Position numbers and translations under genes: made by a program. From Caulobacter sp. X (GTDB lineage: Bacteria > Pseudomonadota > Alphaproteobacteria > Caulobacterales > Caulobacteraceae): a stretch of DNA of 64,000 nucleotides. Below are positions 26,413 to 35,452 of the stretch, in pieces (within the stretch, counting starts at the first letter, position 1; every line of letters starts with the position of its first letter). A model generated the notes under the pieces. It was not told the DNA's origin. It did not search any database and saw only the letters and a program-made list of their open reading frames with translations. Location of the stretch: contig NZ_PEGF01000001.1 in assembly GCF_002742635.1 (NCBI RefSeq), positions 2,046,001-2,110,000 of the forward strand, read 5' to 3'.

Positions 26413-26494
26413 GACAGAGCCTCGGAGCGAGAATCGAGCGGACGGGTTAGGTAAGGTACGGCAGGCCGGCGCCCGACGCACGCCCAAGAGTGCC

Positions 26495-26541
26495 CCACTA
26501 CATCTGGTGTGACAATGGGCCTCAGCCACAAGATAGAGGAG
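26495..26541. promoter_or_regulatory. Tandem NrdR-like boxes between nrdB and the GST gene
   Basis: Box 1 CCACTACATCTGGTGT (26495-26510) and box 2 CCACAAGATAGAGGAG (26526-26541, opposite orientation) have centres 31 bp apart, the spacing used by NrdR repressor pairs. Box 2 overlaps the ribosome site of the divergent glutathione transferase gene. Confidence 0.7.
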
Positions 26542-26546
26542 GACCT

Positions 26547-27218
26547 GTGGACAAGAAGTACACGCTGTTCAGCGCGCTCGGCTCCGGCGGCGTGCCCGTC
26601 GAGGCCGCTATGTCCTTGATCGGCCTGACCTATGAAGTGGTCGAGGCTCCGACCTGGGAGGGCGAGGCGCAGCAGGCCAAGGTCGCGGCGATCAATCCCC
26701 TTAAGCAGATTCCGGCCCTGGTCACCCACAAGGGCGAGACGATCACCGAAAGCGCCGCCATCCTGATGTGGCTGGCCGACCGCTATCCGAAGGCGCGCCT
26801 GGCCCCCGCCATCGACGGCCCCGTCCGCGCCCAGTACCTGCGCTGGATGACCTTCATCCCCGCCTCGATCTATTCCCTGTACTGGATCAGCGACGCCCCC
26901 TCGCGCCTGGTCGGCGACGACGAAGCCCTCCAGGCCCAGGTCAAGGCCGCGATCAAGGAGCGCATCGTCGACTGCTGGCGGATGATGGACAGCCAGATCA
27001 CGCCCGGCCGCTACCTGCTGGGCGACGAGCTGACGGTGCTCGACCTCTACGTCACGGTGCTCAGCCGCTGGGGGCCGAGGCGGGTGCGGTTCTACGAGGC
27101 CGCGCCGAAGATGACCGAGGTGGTGAAGCGGGTGGACGCCGATCCGAGGCTGGCGGACTTCTGGGCGAAGCGGTTCCCGTTCTTTGACGGGTGGGAGCGG
27201 TTGGGGCAGCAGGGGTGA
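26547..27218 (+). CDS. Glutathione S-transferase family protein
   Basis: The 223-residue protein has an N-terminal thioredoxin fold (KKYTLFSALGSGGVPVEAAMSLIG; NPLKQIPALVTHKGETITESAAILMWLADRYP, with the cis-Pro and the ES glutathione-contact) and an all-helical C-terminal domain (GRYLLGDELTVLDLYVTVLSRW). The reaction is unknown. I chose the GTG at 26547 because AGAGGAGGA precedes it; an upstream in-frame ATG would translate the NrdR boxes. Sharing the divergent region with nrdB may place it under NrdR influence. Confidence 0.85.
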   Translation: MDKKYTLFSALGSGGVPVEAAMSLIGLTYEVVEAPTWEGEAQQAKVAAINPLKQIPALVTHKGETITESAAILMWLADRYPKARLAPAIDGPVRAQYLRWMTFIPASIYSLYWISDAPSRLVGDDEALQAQVKAAIKERIVDCWRMMDSQITPGRYLLGDELTVLDLYVTVLSRWGPRRVRFYEAAPKMTEVVKRVDADPRLADFWAKRFPFFDGWERLGQQG

Positions 27219-27221
27219 GGG

Positions 27222-27890
27222 CTAGAAGCGATGCAGCTGAGCTATGGGTGAAAGGCTGCCCACATTCAGTACTAGTGGCTCCCTTTGCATGGCCACGCTG
27301 GATTCGCCCGGCCCAATTTCCAAAGCAAGGCTGACGTTCTCGGCCCGAAATGTCCCTTTGCGTCCTATGACGATCCGATATTCAGCCTGCCACGACCAAT
27401 CTGGCGGCTTGATAAACGCGACTTTCTCGGGAAGAGCCCAATCGCCCCCGGGCAAAGCCGACAGGGCCCGGTACTCAACGGCCCCTCGGTACACGTTTCG
27501 AGAATCCAGCTTAGACCTAAGCTTTACGCTCCCTTTGATCTTGGCGAACAGCGCTCCGGCGTCCCTTATCTCAACGCAGAACGGGCTTCGAAACTTCTCT
27601 GCTAGAGCCTCAGAACGTTCCGAACTCAGGCAGTAGACGAAGACGTCCTCAGCATTGACGGAAGAACGAAATCGCGACCCTGCGGGTAGAACGACCACCT
27701 CCCCATCAGCCTTTGTTAGGGTCAATCCCTCAGCTGGCTGATAGCGTAGCTTTCCGTCATCGGGGTCGCCTCTGACCAAGCCGTCTTCGTAGGCTCGGAA
27801 GTGGGCTAGAGATTGAAGATAGAGCTGCCCCTTCTCGATTAAGGCACGCGCATAGCTCTCAGCGCCAACGTACTTAAAGATGGAAGGCAT
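27222..27890 (-). CDS. Hypothetical protein, DUF2971-like
   Basis: This 222-residue protein begins MPSIFKYVGAESYARALIEKGQLYLQSLAHFRAYED, resembling the start of DUF2971-type proteins, often found near defence or mobile genes. FVYCLSSERSEALAEKF and WQAEYRIVIGRKG are also typical of that group. Base composition is lower in GC than the neighbours, suggesting transfer. The start is set at the ATG at 27890; the in-frame extension upstream runs through repeat DNA. It ends 3 bases from the convergent GST gene. Function unknown. Confidence 0.7.
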   Translation of the reverse strand: MPSIFKYVGAESYARALIEKGQLYLQSLAHFRAYEDGLVRGDPDDGKLRYQPAEGLTLTKADGEVVVLPAGSRFRSSVNAEDVFVYCLSSERSEALAEKFRSPFCVEIRDAGALFAKIKGSVKLRSKLDSRNVYRGAVEYRALSALPGGDWALPEKVAFIKPPDWSWQAEYRIVIGRKGTFRAENVSLALEIGPGESSVAMQREPLVLNVGSLSPIAQLHRF

Positions 27891-27914
27891 CGTTCCGCCG
27901 CCCGACCGCACCCG

Positions 27915-28073
27915 GTCGGGTGCGATCCTTAAATCTCTTGGAGGCTGCAGCGTGCAGGGCTGGGCGGGTTGGTCAAGGACCGGCCTCCGGCCGGCCGCGC
28001 CGCGGCGACGCGGAGCGTCGTCCTTGACCAACCCGCCCAGCCCCGCGATCGTCTCGCCGTGAGATTTAGGGAG
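27915..28073. repeat. Long-hairpin intergenic element with covarying stem, copy 2
   Basis: Same conserved ends as 13905-14063, but the 26-base arms (27955-27980 and 28020-28045) differ from copy 1 and still pair at 25 of 26 positions. Five base pairs changed on both sides compared with copy 1. The centre is GC-hairpin rich. Confidence 0.75.
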
Positions 28074-28112
28074 GGCTCCTTCTCCGGGGGAGAAGAGTGG
28101 GTCGACGCGCGA

Positions 28113-28317
28113 AAACCCTCTCCCCCTCGGGAGAGGGCGGGGCCCGCCGCGAAGCGGTGGGAGGGTGAGGGACTTCACCCTCCGCCGGAAAAGACACGGG
28201 CCATAACCGGGAAGGCCCCGCCACACACTGGCGGAACGCGCCCCGGACGCTCTACAACCCCTCACCCTCCCACGCCGTTGGCGTGGGCCCCACCCTCTCC
28301 CGTCGGGAGAGGGTTTC
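28113..28317. repeat. Palindromic intergenic repeat, family C, copy 2
   Basis: CCCTCTCCCCCTCGGGAGAGGG, a GC hairpin with CGAAG loop, and GGGAGGGTGAGGG on the left mirror CCCTCACCCTCCCACGCC-gttg-GGCGTGGG and CCCTCTCCCGTCGGGAGAGGG on the right, as in 25191-25361. It ends 16 bases before the next start codon, so part may lie in that gene's leader. Confidence 0.7.
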
Positions 28318-28333
28318 TACGCCTGGGAGCGCC

Positions 28334-29383
28334 ATGGACCTCAGCCAGCTGGATGTGATCACGCGGGTCGCCGGCGCCACCCTGCTGCTGGCCCTGGCGG
28401 CGCTGCTGGCGCGGGACCCGCGCACGCTGCGGCTGGCGGCCTATTTCGCGCCGATGGCCCTGTGCCTGGCCGGGTTCCTGGCCGGCAACACGCCCGAGCC
28501 GTCCTTGCGCCTCGGCGGACCGCTGGGCCACGCCGCCGTGATCGCCGCCGGCTACGCCGTCCCCTTCCTGTGGTGGTTCTGCCTGGCGAGCTTCGATCCC
28601 ACGTTCCGACCGCGCGGCGGGGTCCTTGCGGCGGGCCTGGCCTGGCTGGTCATCGCCAGCGCCGATCGCGGCCTGCTGGGGCCGGCCTTGGAGAGCAAGG
28701 GCCTGTCCTGGGCGCTGATCGCCCTGGGCCTCTGCATGATCGGCCACCTCTTCTGGCGGCTGGTCCGCGACCGGGCCGGCGATCTCGTCGACGAGCGGCG
28801 GCGGGCGCGGATCCTGGTCGTCGTCCTGCTGGCCGGGCAGCTGGGCGCGGACTTCCTGGTGGACCTCGTCATGGGGCTGGACTGGGGTCCGCAGGGCTTC
28901 ACCATCGTCCAGAACACGGCCCTGCTGGCCTTCGCCGCCTGGCTGGCCCTGCGCCTGCTGCCGGTCCCCGCGCCCGCGACCGCCGCGACGCCCGCCGCCC
29001 TGCCCGCCCAGGGCGAGGAAGCCCGCCTGACCGAGCGCCTGCGGGTGCTGGTCGAGGTCGAGAAGGTCCACCTCGAACCCGACCTGACCTTCGCCGAGTT
29101 CGTGCGCCGCATGGGCGCGCCCGAGCGGACGGTGCGCCGGCTGATCAACCACCGCCTGGGCCACGACCACTTCCGCGCCTTCCTGAACGCCTGCCGGGTG
29201 GCCGAGGCGCGGCGTCTGCTGGCCGATCCAGCCCGGACGAACGACAAGCTGATCGCCATCGCCCTGGACAGCGGTTTCGCCTCCCTGGCCTCGTTCAACC
29301 GCGCCTTCCAGGCGGTGGAGGGCCGGCCGCCCAGCGCCTTCCGCCTGGCGCCGGATGTTGAGGAACGCTCCGCCGTCTTCTGA
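28334..29383 (+). CDS. Membrane-anchored AraC-family transcriptional regulator
   Basis: The N-terminal ~215 residues form about six to seven hydrophobic helices; a short linker leads to a C-terminal AraC helix-turn-helix pair (MGAPERTVRRLINHRLGHDHFRAFLNACRVAEARRLL and IALDSGFASLASFNRAFQAVEG). This type senses a signal at the membrane and acts on DNA directly. Target genes are unknown; the CPBP protease gene downstream is a candidate. The ATG at 28334 gives the first helix directly; an upstream in-frame GTG would start inside the repeat. Confidence 0.85.
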   Translation: MDLSQLDVITRVAGATLLLALAALLARDPRTLRLAAYFAPMALCLAGFLAGNTPEPSLRLGGPLGHAAVIAAGYAVPFLWWFCLASFDPTFRPRGGVLAAGLAWLVIASADRGLLGPALESKGLSWALIALGLCMIGHLFWRLVRDRAGDLVDERRRARILVVVLLAGQLGADFLVDLVMGLDWGPQGFTIVQNTALLAFAAWLALRLLPVPAPATAATPAALPAQGEEARLTERLRVLVEVEKVHLEPDLTFAEFVRRMGAPERTVRRLINHRLGHDHFRAFLNACRVAEARRLLADPARTNDKLIAIALDSGFASLASFNRAFQAVEGRPPSAFRLAPDVEERSAVF

Positions 29384-29447
29384 GGAGCGGGCTGTCAGCG
29401 CGGCGCTTAAGGCCAAGCCTCGATCTTCCAGTTTCGAGGTTATGGTC

Positions 29448-30158
29448 ATGGACGGCGTTTTCACCATCGGCGCGATCATCGCGCTGCTCCTGGCGGCGGG
29501 CGGGGTGATCGCCCTGCTGGGCAAGGGCGAGGGGGTCTCGTTCCGCTGGCTGCTCGTCGCGGCGGGCCTTGTCCTGCTGAACGACGCCCTGCTGACGCGG
29601 GCCTACCGCCTGCTCCCCGACCTGATCGGCGGCGAGTGGAACTGGCAGGGCAAGATCCTGGCCCTCGCCGCCACCCTGGCCATCGCCGCCCTGCCCGCCT
29701 TCGGCTGGCGCGCCAGCGGCCTGACCCTGCGCCAGGCGGACCTCAAGGCGCCGCTGGTCGTGGCCGGCCTCTACGCCCTGCTGTTCGTCGGCCTGGCCCT
29801 GGCCTTCCCAAACGCCCCCGCCACGCCCGAGACGATGGCCTTCCAGCTGACCCTGCCCGGGCTGGAGGAGGAGGCCTTCTATCGCGGCCTGCTGCTGCTG
29901 GTCCTGGACCGCGCCTTCACCGGCCGGACACGGTTCCTCGGCGTCGACTGGAGCTGGGGCGCGGTGCTGTCATGCGCCCTGTTCGGCCTGGCCCACGCCT
30001 TCGGGATCTCGCACGGCAGGGTCTCGTTCGAGCCGCTGTACTTCGCCCTGACCGCCGGTCCGTCGCTGATCGCCGTCTGGCTCCGCCTGCGCACCGGAAG
30101 CATTTTATTGCCGATCCTGATGCACAACTTCGGCAATGCGGCATCATTGTTCCTCTAA
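29448..30158 (+). CDS. CPBP-family intramembrane glutamic protease
   Basis: The 236-residue membrane protein has ABI/CPBP motifs: EEEAFYRG (140-147), FGLAHAFG (His183) and HNFGNA near the end. In related proteins these Glu/His residues form the active site of an intramembrane protease or a bacteriocin immunity protein. Of two close ATGs, 29448 is favoured because GAGG lies 8 bases upstream. It may be co-transcribed with the AraC-type gene 64 bases upstream. Confidence 0.82.
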   Translation: MDGVFTIGAIIALLLAAGGVIALLGKGEGVSFRWLLVAAGLVLLNDALLTRAYRLLPDLIGGEWNWQGKILALAATLAIAALPAFGWRASGLTLRQADLKAPLVVAGLYALLFVGLALAFPNAPATPETMAFQLTLPGLEEEAFYRGLLLLVLDRAFTGRTRFLGVDWSWGAVLSCALFGLAHAFGISHGRVSFEPLYFALTAGPSLIAVWLRLRTGSILLPILMHNFGNAASLFL

Positions 30159-30164
30159 ACCGAC

Positions 30165-30193
30165 TTTACGCGGCGGCGCTTCCTCGCTAGAAG
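30165..30193 (+). promoter_or_regulatory. Probable sigma-73 promoter for the asd leader
   Basis: TTTACGC (30165-30171) and GCTAGAAG (30186-30193) are 14 bases apart and fit the Caulobacter housekeeping pattern TTGACGS-N10-14-GCTANAWC. Start of transcription would fall near 30200-30202, at the ATG of the leader frame, so the message could be leaderless. Confidence 0.55.
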
Positions 30194-30249
30194 CGCCGCC
30201 GATGCAAGTTCGCGCGACCAAAATTACCACCCCGAAAACGACCCGCCGC

Positions 30250-31424
<1,175 letters not shown>

Positions 31425-31436
31425 CGACGCCTCTCT

Positions 31437-31473
31437 CGTGTCATCCCGGCCGGCCGACGGCCGGGATGACACG
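31437..31473 (+). terminator. Perfect hairpin after asd
   Basis: A 16-bp perfect stem (31437-31452 with 31458-31473, CGTGTCATCCCGGCCG and complement) with loop GCCGA starts 12 bases after the asd stop. There is no T-run, so it may act as a processing/stability hairpin rather than a classic terminator. Confidence 0.6.
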
Positions 31474-31489
31474 GGTTAACGTTACCCGA

Positions 31490-31505
31490 CCCCATATCTT
31501 GTGGG
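31490..31505. promoter_or_regulatory. Single NrdR-like box upstream of nrdA
   Basis: CCCCATATCTTGTGGG closely matches the box forms at 31720-31735 (reverse: CCGCTATATCTTGTGG) and 26495-26510, but no partner lies 31 bp away. Confidence 0.5.
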
Positions 31506-31593
31506 CGCCCCTGTGAGCGAACGTCGTTGTCCGGGGACGGAGCTCCAGGGGCGCCTTGCGACCGTCCGTCGCGGGTGAAAAAAGTTCGCTCGT
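31504..31593. other. Highly structured segment, possible pseudoknotted RNA
   Basis: GGCGCCCCT (31504-31512) pairs with AGGGGCGCC (31547-31555); GAGCGAAC (31515-31522) pairs with GTTCGCTC (31584-31591). The arms interleave (A, B, A', B'), a pseudoknot order. A local hairpin GCGAC-CGTCC-GTCGC (31558-31572) has a loop complementary to GGACG (31535-31539). No reading frame or known RNA family is recognised. It lies between asd and the nrdA promoter region. Confidence 0.45.
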
Positions 31594-31688
31594 GCAACTC
31601 CTTGATCCTGCCTCACAAGTTCCAGCCGTTCACAGCTTGTTAACGAAAAACTGGCCCCAACACCGTTGACGAGTCATTCACCACTGTG

Positions 31689-31735
31689 GCCCCATATCTG
31701 GGCTGAGGGGGCTCCTCGGCCACAAGATATAGCGG
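31689..31735. promoter_or_regulatory. Tandem NrdR-like boxes upstream of nrdA
   Basis: GCCCCATATCTGGGCT (31689-31704) and CCACAAGATATAGCGG (31720-31735) have centres 31 bp apart. A TTGACG hexamer (31667-31672) sits just upstream, so box 1 would cover the -10 region. This fits repression by NrdR when dNTP or ATP levels are high. Confidence 0.75.
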
Positions 31736-31839
31736 CTGGGCGGGGTTAACCCCTTCTCCGGAACACGCTGATTGAGCAATGGAATTTGGTCATGAACGGC
31801 AGTGAAGCGGCGAAGACGACCATCCGTAGAGAGGCGCAA

Positions 31840-33669
31840 ATGGCGGCGATCAAGCCCGCCAAGCGTCCGCAGCTGGCCCTGGTCCGCAAGGTCCAGGTCG
31901 ACCGCTCGCGCGACGCTCTGTTGACGGACTTCGGCAAGACCACGCTGGAAGACCGCTACCTGCTGCCGGGCGAGTCGTATCAGGACATGTTCGCGCGCGT
32001 CGCGACGGCCTTCGCCGACGACGCCGACCACGCCCAGCGCGTCTATGACTATATGAGCCGCCTGTGGTTCATGCCGGCCACGCCGGTGCTGAGCAACGGC
32101 GGCGCCGACCGCGGCCTGCCGATCAGCTGCTTCCTGAACGCCGTGAACGACAGCCTCGACGGCATTCTCAGCGTCTGGAACGAGAACGTCTGGCTGGCGG
32201 CCAACGGCGGCGGCATCGGCACCTACTGGGGCGGCGTCCGTTCGATCGGCGAGAAGGTCAAGGGCCAGGGCCAGACCTCGGGCATCATCCCCTTCATCCG
32301 CGTGATGGACTCGCTGACCCTGGCGATCAGCCAAGGCAGCTTGCGCCGCGGCTCGGCCGCCGTCTATCTCGACATCCACCACCCGGAAATCGAGGAGTTC
32401 CTCGAGATCCGCAAGGCGTCGGGCGACTTCAACCGCAAGTCCCTGAACCTGCACCACGGCATCAACATCACCGACGAATTCATGTTCGCGGTGCGCGACG
32501 GCAAGAAGTTCGGCCTGCGTTCGCCCAAGACGGGCGAGGTCCTGCGCGAGGTCGACGCCCGCGCCCTGTGGCAGAAGGTGCTTGAGCTGCGCCTGCAGAC
32601 TGGCGAGCCCTATCTGGTGTTCTCCGACAGCGTGAACCGCGCCATGCCGGCCCACCAGCGCGAGCTGGGCCTGAAGGTGCGCCAGTCGAACCTGTGCAGC
32701 GAGATCATGCTGCACACCGGCACCGACCACCTGGGCAACGAGCGCACCGCCGTCTGCTGCCTGTCGTCGGTCAACGCCGAGACCTTCCTGGAGTGGCGCG
32801 ACCACCCGACGTTCATCGAGGACGTCATGCGCTTCCTCGACAACGTCCTGCAGGACTTCATCGATCGCGCGCCGGACGCGGCCTCGACGGCCGCCTACGC
32901 CGCCATGCGCGAGCGCTCGGTGGGCCTGGGCCTGATGGGCTTCCACTCGTTCCTGCAAAGCCAGAACGTGCCGTTCGAGAGCGCCCTGGCCAAGAGCTGG
33001 AACATGCGGATGTTCAAGCACCTGCGCCGCGAGGCCGACAAGGCCAGCATCGCGATCGGCGAGGAGAAGGGCCCCTGCCCCGACGCAGCTGACCGCGGTT
33101 CGATGGAGCGCTTCTCGCACAAGCTGGCCATCGCCCCGACCGCCTCGATCTCGATCATCTGCGGCGGCACGTCGGCGGGCATCGAGCCGATCCCGGCCAA
33201 TATCTACACCCACAAGACCCTGTCGGGCTCGTTCGCGGTGAAGAACCCCTATCTGGAGAAGCTGCTCGAGGAGAAGGGCCAGAACACCGACACGGTGTGG
33301 GGCTCGATCCTGGAGCACGAAGGCTCGGTCCAGCACCTGGACTTCCTGACCCAGGACGAGAAGGACGTCTACAAGACCGCCTTCGAACTGGATCAGCGCT
33401 GGGTGATCGAACTGGCCGCGGACCGCACGCCGGAAATCTGCCAGAGCCAGTCGGTCAACGTCTTCCTGCCGGGCGACGTCGACAAGTGGGACCTGCACAT
33501 GCTGCACTGGACCGCCTGGGAGCGCGGCGTGAAGTCGCTGTACTACCTGCGCTCCAAGTCGGTGCAGCGCGCGGCCTACGCCGGCGCCGAGGACAAGGCC
33601 GAGAAGACCGCCGAGGGCTTCGACGTTCCCGAGAAGACCGACTACGACGAGTGCCTGGCCTGCCAGTAA
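31840..33669 (+). CDS. nrdA: Class Ia ribonucleotide reductase alpha subunit
   Basis: NrdA reduces ribonucleoside diphosphates using the NrdB radical. The 609-residue protein has MPATPVLSNGG, the active-site region RQSNLCSEIMLHTG with the Asn/Cys/Glu triad, AVCCLSSVN, the radical-relay Tyr pair in LYYLRSKS, and the redox C-terminal CLAC. It lacks a clear N-terminal ATP-cone, so the usual allosteric activity site may be missing. The ATG at 31840 has AGAGAGG upstream; earlier in-frame starts exist at 31786 (TTG) and 31792 (ATG). Confidence 0.94.
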   Translation: MAAIKPAKRPQLALVRKVQVDRSRDALLTDFGKTTLEDRYLLPGESYQDMFARVATAFADDADHAQRVYDYMSRLWFMPATPVLSNGGADRGLPISCFLNAVNDSLDGILSVWNENVWLAANGGGIGTYWGGVRSIGEKVKGQGQTSGIIPFIRVMDSLTLAISQGSLRRGSAAVYLDIHHPEIEEFLEIRKASGDFNRKSLNLHHGINITDEFMFAVRDGKKFGLRSPKTGEVLREVDARALWQKVLELRLQTGEPYLVFSDSVNRAMPAHQRELGLKVRQSNLCSEIMLHTGTDHLGNERTAVCCLSSVNAETFLEWRDHPTFIEDVMRFLDNVLQDFIDRAPDAASTAAYAAMRERSVGLGLMGFHSFLQSQNVPFESALAKSWNMRMFKHLRREADKASIAIGEEKGPCPDAADRGSMERFSHKLAIAPTASISIICGGTSAGIEPIPANIYTHKTLSGSFAVKNPYLEKLLEEKGQNTDTVWGSILEHEGSVQHLDFLTQDEKDVYKTAFELDQRWVIELAADRTPEICQSQSVNVFLPGDVDKWDLHMLHWTAWERGVKSLYYLRSKSVQRAAYAGAEDKAEKTAEGFDVPEKTDYDECLACQ

Positions 33670-33697
33670 GGCTAGCCGGCCTCCTCAAAAGACCAAG

Positions 33698-33732
33698 ACG
33701 GCGGCGCGATGCGGATCGCGCCGCCGTTTTTC
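33698..33732 (+). terminator. Rho-independent terminator after nrdA
   Basis: ACGGCGGCGCGAT (33698-33710) and its complement (33715-33727) with loop GCGG are followed by TTTTT. Confidence 0.9.
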
Positions 33733-33851
33733 ATTTCCGCTGCGCGGAACCCGACCATCCCCCGGCGGTTCACCACGTGCGCTTTCGTCACGGTGGACAG
33801 ACCGCAGGAAGCGCGTAGGCTGATCTTCCGTGAGGATTGGGGAATCCGAGG

Positions 33852-34814
33852 ATGCGGACCGCTGGGGAGCGTACCGTCCTGTGTCTAACGGCCTTTCTGG
33901 CCGTGGGACTGGCTTATGCCGGAAACGCTTGCGCGGCCCAGAAGGCTGGCAAGGCGCCCGTCGACAAGTACGCCTCCCCCGCCGCCGCGCCGAGCTTCCA
34001 GGTCAAGCCCGAAAGCCTGCGCCCGCTGAACCCCGCCGCCGGCTTCATCGCCTACGACAGCGACGCGATCGAGCTGGCTCTGGAGGGCGGCTTCGCCCTG
34101 CCGCCGAGCGCCGCCGGCGGCGATGTCCGCCTCCTGGACGCCGACCGCTACTACGAGGGCGTCGGCCCCGTCAGCTGGCGCTCGAACGCCTTCAGCCACC
34201 AGGCCCAGCCGGGCGGCCCGATCGACTCGGTGCGCGTCTCGATGGCCGGCGCCGCGCCGACCGCGGCCTACGCCCCGCTGACCCTTTCCCGCCCCGACGC
34301 CTATGAGCTGCGCGAGGTCGATGTGACCGTCACGCGCGGCTGGCCCTCGGCGGTCATGCTGTCGGGCGGCAAGTACGCCCTGGATGTCACGCCGCACGCG
34401 GGCCTGGGCTTCGGCGGCGCCGGCGGCTCGGCCGAGGCCGGCGCCACGGTGCGCCTGGGCAAGAAGAAGAACATGGGCGACCGGGTGACGGACGCGCTCG
34501 GCGTGCGCGAAGGCGACACGGCCTTCGGGACGCGCGGACGCTGGTACATCTACGCCGCCGCCAGCGGCCGGGCCGTCGGCTTCAACATGCTGCGCGGCCA
34601 GAACGGCGACTGGAGCCGCGCGGGCCTGACCCAGGATGCGACCAGCCGCCTGATCGGCGACAGCCAGGCCGGCGTCGCCTGGCGCAAGGGGCCGATGCAG
34701 GCCTCGCTGGGCTATATCCACCGCGAGATCAAGGCCAAGGAAGGCATCATGGGCCTGGCGACCCAGAAGGACGACGTGGTCGCCCTGTCGTTCAGCCTGA
34801 AGCCTCACTGGTAG
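33852..34814 (+). CDS. Predicted outer-membrane barrel protein, possibly LpxR-like
   Basis: The 320-residue product has a signal peptide (LCLTAFLAVGLAYAGNACA) and a glycine-rich, alternating barrel-like C-terminal half (YALDVTPHAGLGFGGAGGSAEAGATVRLG; RWYIYAAASGRAVGFNML; VAWRKGPMQASLGYIHRE), ending LSFSLKPHW. The order of segments recalls LpxR/DUF2219 lipid A 3'-O-deacylases, but I cannot confirm catalytic residues. The ATG at 33852 follows GGGGAA; a TTG five codons upstream is an alternative. Confidence 0.6.
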   Translation: MRTAGERTVLCLTAFLAVGLAYAGNACAAQKAGKAPVDKYASPAAAPSFQVKPESLRPLNPAAGFIAYDSDAIELALEGGFALPPSAAGGDVRLLDADRYYEGVGPVSWRSNAFSHQAQPGGPIDSVRVSMAGAAPTAAYAPLTLSRPDAYELREVDVTVTRGWPSAVMLSGGKYALDVTPHAGLGFGGAGGSAEAGATVRLGKKKNMGDRVTDALGVREGDTAFGTRGRWYIYAAASGRAVGFNMLRGQNGDWSRAGLTQDATSRLIGDSQAGVAWRKGPMQASLGYIHREIKAKEGIMGLATQKDDVVALSFSLKPHW

Positions 34815-34911
34815 AGACCCGCGTCTATTGGGCCAAAACGCCTATTAGGCTTGTGTTTCCGGCCGCTTTCATGCAGCAAGCGCCCCACCTGTCCACTGCC
34901 CCAGCGAGACC

Positions 34912-35253
34912 ATGAGCGAGAGCGAGCCCCCGCGCCGCAAGACCCTGAGCCTCAAGAGCCCGGTCGCCGCCCCCGGCGGACCGCCGCCTCTTGAGCGCAT
35001 GGTCAAGCCGTCGGCCCGCACCACCGTGTTCACGCCGTCGGCCGCCCCGCCGCCGCCAGCACCGCCCCCCGCGCCCGTCGGCGACTGGAAGTGCAAGCCG
35101 TGCGGCACGCGCTTCGACCCGCCCGCCGAGCTGGCCGACGAGGACTATGTCCGCTGCCCCTCGTGCAACGCGCGCCTGGGCCTAGCGTCCGACTTCCGCG
35201 CCGACCCGCCGAACGTCGCCAAGCTGCGCGCGCGCTGGCTGAAAAAGGCTTAA
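34912..35253 (+). CDS. Small zinc-ribbon protein
   Basis: The 113-residue protein has a disordered, Pro-rich first half (APPPPAPPPAPV) and a C-terminal zinc ribbon with two CxxC pairs (KCKPCGTRFDPPAEL, VRCPSCNARLG). It is not clearly part of any known pathway. The high-GC codon use matches the genome core, and it ends just before the low-GC stretch. Confidence 0.65.
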   Translation: MSESEPPRRKTLSLKSPVAAPGGPPPLERMVKPSARTTVFTPSAAPPPPAPPPAPVGDWKCKPCGTRFDPPAELADEDYVRCPSCNARLGLASDFRADPPNVAKLRARWLKKA

Positions 35254-35452
35254 GGGGTGCTCGCTTCGCGACAAGCACTCCTATCGCGTCCCCTTCCTGA
35301 TAGCTCAGGAGCAATGATGCGCTATCACTCTACGGAACGACGCCCCTACAGCGCGGAAGCCTAGCAGAGCCCGGCTCAATCTGGAGCTTTTTACGTATTG
35401 ACTCCACCTAAAATTGATCGACACTCTCGATTAATCACTTAGGGAGACCAAA

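Noticed and set aside
31640..31646. GTTAACG as a CtrA site upstream of nrdA
   Set aside because: Only one half-site; the TTAA-N7-TTAA arrangement is absent.
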